A DNA stretch of 47,106 nt from Aureococcus anophagefferens (Eukaryota; Sar; Pelagophyceae; Pelagomonadales; Pelagomonadaceae), in contig NW_008705567.1 in assembly GCF_000186865.1 (NCBI RefSeq), positions 2,119,149-2,166,254 of the forward strand, written 5' to 3'. Made by a program: the position numbers and the translations under genes. Of this stretch, positions 43,063 to 47,106 are shown in pieces. The notes beneath the pieces are model-generated. The model had not been told where the DNA came from, made no database searches, and saw only the letters and a program-made list of their open reading frames with translations. The stretch's first letter is position 1; each line of letters starts with the position of its first letter.

Positions 43063-45765
43063 ATGAGCGCCCCATTGTACTCGCCCGGCGCCTTCTCGGA
43101 CCGCCTCGACGAGATGGAGGACGATCCCGAGGCCGAATCCCTGCTCAACCCCTTCTCGTCGAGCTACCACGACGGCCCCGTCGAGGCGCCGGCGCGGGAA
43201 CGGGCCCCCTGGATCCCGCGGCACCGGCGCCAGGCGTTCCTCGTCGTCTTCGCCGTCGCGTTCGCGACGTCCGCGGCCGTGCTCACGGCGCCGGCGCGGC
43301 GGCCCGGGGCGGCGCCCCCCGCCGGGGGCGAGGCCATGGACGCCGCGCCGGCGGCCGACGCGCCGGACGACGAACTCTGGCCGCACCGGCCCGAGGACGT
43401 GCAGACCGACGCGATCGCGTCCGAGCCCAAAATCATCGACGGCGGCGGGCTCCGCGCGCCGGCGGAGACGCCGGCGAGCCCGACGGAGACGTCGCTCGCC
43501 GTCGACTTCGGCAAGGCCGCGGACCCCCACAAGGCCCCGGCCCCCGCGGACGCGACGTCCCTCGCGGCCGCGGCCGACGACTGGGCGCCCCTCGCCGACG
43601 AAATCGTCCCGCCCCCGGACGGCGGCGACGACGACGCGCCCTCCGATGCCGACGGCGTCATCCCGTCCCCCGACGGCGGCGACGACGACGCGCCCTCCGA
43701 CGCCGTCGCCGACGAAATCATCCCGCCCCCCGACGGCGGCGACGACGACGCGCCCTCCGATGCCGCCGACGCCGCCGACGCCGACGCCTCCACCGACGCC
43801 GCCTCCACCGCCGACGACCGCGGCGTCGCCCGGGACGCGCCCGACTCCCTCCCCGACCGCGAGGACGCGAAGCGCCTGAAGGACGGCGCGCCCGCGGATC
43901 GCCCCGAGGGCGGCCCGACGGAATCGTCGCGGGCGCCCAAGAGCGCCGCGGACGTCGACGCGGCCCAGGCGCTCCGGCCCGACGCGAGCGCGCCGCCGCC
44001 CGGCGACGCGGCGACACAGCGCTGCGCGGCGGCCGCGGACGGGTCCGTCGCCTGCTCCTACACGGCGTCGGACTTCCTCGCCTTCGCGAACGTGCGGGCC
44101 TTCGTCGACCGCGTCGACGGCTGGGACGACCTCCTCGAGCTCGTGCCGAGCCGCGTCGACGTGACCTACGACCCGGCGCTCGTCGCCGGGTCCACGGGCC
44201 GCGAAGGCGGCCTCGTGGCCTTCGCGCTCTACAACGGCAACGGCGTCGACGGCACGCGGTCGAGCTTCCTCGTCGTCGCGGCGCAGGACGGCGAGCTGGT
44301 GAGCGTCGTGTCGACGACGGACAAGGACCGGGGCGAGATGTCGACGCACTTCGACCCCGTCAAGGTCGTCGACCCGGACACGCTCGTGACGATGTCGAAC
44401 GACTTCATGAACGAGGACGGCTACGCCTACGTCTGGAGCTGGAAAGACGACGAGGACAAGGCGAACGTCGCCGGCGACCACCTGCGGCGCCTCAACGACA
44501 AGATCATCTTCTCGAGCCACGACATCCAGCTCGAGGCCGGCGACGACGCCTACTGGCAGTCGACGGGCGCGCACCTCGACTGCGTCGGCCAGTGCGGCAC
44601 GTCCTTCTCCTTGATCGACGCGGCGACGGGCGGCATCCGCAAGGGCGTCGAGGTCGACAACTGCCGCGACGTCAACGCGGTCCAGGTCGTCGCCGACGCC
44701 GCCGGCGCGGAGACGGCCTACGTGTCGTGCCGCCTCTACAACAGCGTCAACGCCATCGACGTCGCGACGGGCGCGACGAAGTGGATCGCCGGCGGCGACT
44801 ACGGCACGCTCGACATCGTCGACCAGCGGGGCCAGACCTACGCGCGCGGCTCCTCGTTCTGGCACGGCCAGCACAACCCCGAGTCCTTCGCGGAGGACGG
44901 CGTCTTCCTCTTCGACAACGCCTACACGGGCCAGGGCGACGACAAGGACACGGTCGCGAGCCAGACGTCCCACTTCCCGAGCCGCGTGCTCGGGTTCAAA
45001 GTCGACGAGGGCGCCGAGACGGCGCGGATCTTCTTCGAGTACGTCTTCTACGACGAGTTCCCCTACGGCTACAGCGAGGTCTTTGGCGACGCGGACCTGC
45101 TGCCGTCGAAGAACGTGTTCACGAGCTGGTGGCCCGCGATCCAGTCGCCATCGCGAAACCTCCTCTTCGACACGGAATTGTTGGAAGTCACGCGCGACGG
45201 CAAAGTGGCCTGGTCCTACAAGATCTACGGCAACGCGGAGCGCACGTGCGTGGCCGAGGACTGGGAGACGAACGACGAGACGCTCAAGGGCTGCGCCCAG
45301 GGCATCTCGAGCGGCTGGAAGGTCTACGCGCCGGAGAAGTTCTTCTCCGCGCCTCTGGCGTACGGCGCGACGCTCGGCGACGACGGCCGCCTCGACTTCA
45401 AGTCCCACGCGGCCTTCAAGTCGACGCGGGCCATGGCCGCGTCCTTCGTCCTCGAGGCGCGGGGCTCGACGCTGAGCCAGGGCGACTTCGAGTGGCTGCC
45501 CCACTGGCGGCAGACGCGCGTGTCCGTCTCCGGCGTCCGCGCCGCCGCCGCGGGCGCGACGCTCACCGTCACCGACGAGTGGGGGCAGTCCACGACCGTC
45601 GACGTCGCCCTCGGCGGCGCCGCCGCGGGCGCGGCCGCGCCGCCGCACGCGAAGGGACTCGCGGAGGACGAAGAGGACGAGGACGAGGACGACTCGGAGG
45701 ACGAGGACGAAGATTCATACTCTCCCACGGCGACGAAAGTCCCCTCCTACGCCCCGACGTCTTAA
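43063..45765 (+). CDS. Membrane-anchored arylsulfotransferase-like protein
   Basis: 900 residues, a type II membrane protein. A short cytosolic head is followed by a membrane helix (AFLVVFAVAFATSAAVLTAP), a long acidic stalk, then a beta-propeller-like domain (about 340-800). This carries features of the bacterial-type arylsulfotransferase family (AssT; PF05935/PF14269): SSHDIQLEAG, SFWHGQHNPESF, VFLFDNAYTGQG and RVLGFKVDE. AssT moves sulfate between phenolic compounds without PAPS, using a catalytic His; the His in these motifs are candidates. Four Cys in the propeller could form disulfides. The acidic tail ends SYSPTATKVPSYAPTS. The stop codon shares bases with the convergent gene's stop. 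Substrate unknown; cell-surface polysaccharide or phenolic sulfation is speculative. Confidence 0.82.
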   Translation: MSAPLYSPGAFSDRLDEMEDDPEAESLLNPFSSSYHDGPVEAPARERAPWIPRHRRQAFLVVFAVAFATSAAVLTAPARRPGAAPPAGGEAMDAAPAADAPDDELWPHRPEDVQTDAIASEPKIIDGGGLRAPAETPASPTETSLAVDFGKAADPHKAPAPADATSLAAAADDWAPLADEIVPPPDGGDDDAPSDADGVIPSPDGGDDDAPSDAVADEIIPPPDGGDDDAPSDAADAADADASTDAASTADDRGVARDAPDSLPDREDAKRLKDGAPADRPEGGPTESSRAPKSAADVDAAQALRPDASAPPPGDAATQRCAAAADGSVACSYTASDFLAFANVRAFVDRVDGWDDLLELVPSRVDVTYDPALVAGSTGREGGLVAFALYNGNGVDGTRSSFLVVAAQDGELVSVVSTTDKDRGEMSTHFDPVKVVDPDTLVTMSNDFMNEDGYAYVWSWKDDEDKANVAGDHLRRLNDKIIFSSHDIQLEAGDDAYWQSTGAHLDCVGQCGTSFSLIDAATGGIRKGVEVDNCRDVNAVQVVADAAGAETAYVSCRLYNSVNAIDVATGATKWIAGGDYGTLDIVDQRGQTYARGSSFWHGQHNPESFAEDGVFLFDNAYTGQGDDKDTVASQTSHFPSRVLGFKVDEGAETARIFFEYVFYDEFPYGYSEVFGDADLLPSKNVFTSWWPAIQSPSRNLLFDTELLEVTRDGKVAWSYKIYGNAERTCVAEDWETNDETLKGCAQGISSGWKVYAPEKFFSAPLAYGATLGDDGRLDFKSHAAFKSTRAMAASFVLEARGSTLSQGDFEWLPHWRQTRVSVSGVRAAAAGATLTVTDEWGQSTTVDVALGGAAAGAAAPPHAKGLAEDEEDEDEDDSEDEDEDSYSPTATKVPSYAPTS
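43599..43770 (+). repeat. Three-unit coding repeat in the arylsulfotransferase stalk
   Basis: Three consecutive units contain PDGGDDDAPSDA, each about 18-20 codons. The DNA is nearly identical (CCCGACGGCGGCGACGACGA and so on). It extends the acidic stalk between the membrane helix and the catalytic domain. Confidence 0.85.
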
Positions 45766-46541
45766 AACCCCTTCCACCCGTTCTTCTTGGCGACTTCGAA
45801 GCGGCCGTTCCAGTTCAGGCAGACGTACTTGTCCTGGCACGGGTTCCCGTAGATGCAGGAGCAGCCCTCCTTCCGCGCGCCCGCGTCGCCGACGGGCAGG
45901 GCGCCGCCGCCGTTGGGGTTCTCGCCCAGCACCAGGGGGCCGTCGCGCGTCTCGACGCCGAGGCCCGCCGCCTCGTCCTCCTCGACCTCGAGCGTGTATT
46001 TGCCGTCGAAGTCGGGCTCGAGCCCGAGCCAGAAGAGCTCGTCGAGGGACGCGTCGCGCTCGCCCTCGTCGTCGACGCCCACGGTGCCCATGGCGGACGC
46101 CATCGCGGGCACGTCGTCGGCCGCGGCGTCGCTCGATTTCACGCCCGCGGGGAACGCGCGCATTTTTTTCGCGAATTCGCCCTTGAACACGAAGGAGATG
46201 GCGTACTCGTCGTCGATGTCCTTCCAGCGCACGACGCCGTTGCGCGTCTCGAACTCCGTCTTGTACGAGCTGTAGACGACGCGGACCTTGGCGACGGCGA
46301 CGTCCTCGCGCGGCGGGTCGCTCCAGACGGCGCGCGCGTACTCGAGCGGGTCCGTGGGCAGCGGCGGCGGGCCGACGGGCTCCGGCGGCGGCGCGGGCGC
46401 CGGCGGCGGCGCCGGTGCGGGCGCCGGCGCCGGCGCGGCGGCCGCCGGCGCGGCGGGCGCGACCTTCTTGCTCGCGCCCTTCTTGTTGCCCTTCTTGCCG
46501 CCGTCGGCGGGCGCGACCTTCTTGCTCTTCTTCGGGCCCAT
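45762..46541 (-). CDS. Hypothetical protein with C-terminal Cys-Trp motif, 259 residues
   Basis: Not recognised. The N-terminus is Lys-rich (MGPKKSKKVAPADGGKKGNK), then an Ala/Pro linker. A folded domain follows (about 70-225), including WSDPPREDVAVAKVRVVYSS, RNGVVRWKDIDDEYAISFVF and LFWLGLEPDFDGKYTLEV. The last 40 residues carry five cysteines in a tight pattern (CSCIYGNPCQDKYVCLNWNG), a possible small metal or disulfide knob. No signal peptide or membrane helix, so probably cytosolic or nuclear. Amino-acid makeup and GC3 support real coding. Its TAA stop overlaps the arylsulfotransferase TAA stop. It is divergent from DYNC2LI1 by 186 bp. Confidence 0.7.
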   Translation of the reverse strand: MGPKKSKKVAPADGGKKGNKKGASKKVAPAAPAAAAPAPAPAPAPPPAPAPPPEPVGPPPLPTDPLEYARAVWSDPPREDVAVAKVRVVYSSYKTEFETRNGVVRWKDIDDEYAISFVFKGEFAKKMRAFPAGVKSSDAAADDVPAMASAMGTVGVDDEGERDASLDELFWLGLEPDFDGKYTLEVEEDEAAGLGVETRDGPLVLGENPNGGGALPVGDAGARKEGCSCIYGNPCQDKYVCLNWNGRFEVAKKNGWKGF

Positions 46542-46727
46542 GGGTCGATGCTCCGAGGCCGCGCCGCCGCTCCACCGAGTGGGCTGCCTCAGATGGCTGC
46601 CCCGAGCATGCCTCGGCGTTTTTCAGGCCGTCGATGCCGCCGTGCTGCACATGCAAGCGGCGCGGAGGGCAAGCACCGGGGCAGCCAAACGATTCGTATA
46701 CCGAGCTCGCCGCGTCGCGCCGCCGCG
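46542..46727. promoter_or_regulatory. Divergent promoter region, hypothetical gene / DYNC2LI1
   Basis: 186 bp separating two divergent start codons. It includes aaacgattcgtataccg near 46687, a candidate low-GC core element. Function is inferred from position. Confidence 0.35.
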
Positions 46728-47106
46728 ATGGCCGACCCGCCGCGACGGCGGCGGAAGAAGGAGGAGGAGGAGATCGAGACGCTCTTCGACATCCTCGAGA
46801 AGGCGCCGGCGAAGGAGGACAAGGCGAACGCGAGCCTCGAGAGCTACAGCCTCTTCGTGGGGCAGCAGGGCAGCGGCAAGTCGAGCCTGCTCGCCCTGCT
46901 CCAGCCGTCCGTCGCCAAGGAGGCGCCGAAGCCCACGGTCGCCCTCGAGTACGTCTTCGCGCGGCGGTCGCGGACGACGAGCGCGGCCAAGGACGTCGCG
47001 CACATCTGGGAGCTCGGCGGCGGCATGGGCTTCGAGACGGGCCGCGAGCTCGTCGGCGTGCCCATCACGCCCGCGCGGCTGCGGACGGCCGTGCTGGGCG
47101 TCGTGC
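46728..47106 (+). CDS. DYNC2LI1: Cytoplasmic dynein 2 light intermediate chain (DYNC2LI1), 5' part
   Basis: The first 126 residues are visible; the gene leaves the window. DYNC2LI1 is a subunit of the dynein that drives retrograde intraflagellar transport. Seen: a charged N-terminus (RRRRKKEEEEIETLFDIL), a Ras-like P-loop GQQGSGKSS (residues 45-53), the family hallmark KPTVALEYVFARRSR, and AKDVAHIWELGGG. The DYNC2LI1-type ending of that stretch (HIWELGGG) distinguishes it from the dynein-1 light intermediate chain. The start ATG at 46728 is followed directly by family-like sequence. Its presence implies a flagellated life stage, or an ancestor with one. Confidence 0.9.
   Translation, partial: MADPPRRRRKKEEEEIETLFDILEKAPAKEDKANASLESYSLFVGQQGSGKSSLLALLQPSVAKEAPKPTVALEYVFARRSRTTSAAKDVAHIWELGGGMGFETGRELVGVPITPARLRTAVLGVV

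Noticed and set aside
1..47106. tRNA, rRNA, CRISPR arrays or bacterial operons
   Set aside because: No cloverleaf, rRNA or spaced-repeat pattern was seen, and gene content with introns is eukaryotic.

Overview
The window is a very GC-rich, gene-dense stretch of a eukaryotic nuclear genome, with about 21 protein genes on both strands. Eukaryotic hallmarks are PCNA, a GPI-transamidase subunit, splicing factor SYF1, a TARBP1-type tRNA methylase, a nucleostemin-like GTPase and a dynein-2 subunit. Introns are few and 45-88 nt long. Stramenopile flavour comes from six-cysteine repeats behind a subtilisin, Pro/Thr linkers such as APTRAPT, a fused nitrile hydratase, and tiny transposon-like introns (introners) of the kind reported from the pelagophyte Aureococcus anophagefferens. 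My best guess is a pelagophyte alga; species is not provable from the sequence alone.

Layout. 1-4725 (minus): an EF-hand myotubularin, cut by the window edge, and GAA1. 4842-10522 (plus): a giant channel gene joining an EF-hand, beta-propeller segments, a pore-less voltage sensor, ankyrin-like repeats and a TRP-type pore domain; two near-identical 80-bp introners interrupt it. 10529-12439 (minus): a secreted subtilisin. 12678-16962 (plus): a RING/coiled-coil protein and a DH-PH-FYVE-PH-GYF RhoGEF. 17043-18137 (minus): an RGS protein. 18341-19726 (plus): a tandem methyltransferase. 19965-28607 (minus): PCNA, a membrane protein with an RRM-like tail, a ferredoxin without cluster ligands, nitrile hydratase, a CBS/PB1 membrane protein and an M20 amidohydrolase. 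28930-31584 (plus): SYF1. 31648-32376 (minus): unknown. 32552-45765 (plus): carboxylesterase, TARBP1-like methylase (two frame breaks), nucleostemin-like GTPase, TMEM184 and arylsulfotransferase. 45762-46541 (minus): unknown. From 46728 (plus): DYNC2LI1, cut by the end.

These are not operons; neighbours are mostly functionally unrelated. Two themes recur. One is signalling at membranes (myotubularin, channel, RhoGEF, RGS, CBS protein). The other is RNA and ribosome work (SYF1, TARBP1-like, nucleostemin-like). Spacing is extreme: one convergent pair is 6 bp apart and another shares a TTAA that ends both genes. The strongest candidates for novelty are the voltage-sensor/propeller/TRP fusion and the introners within it.
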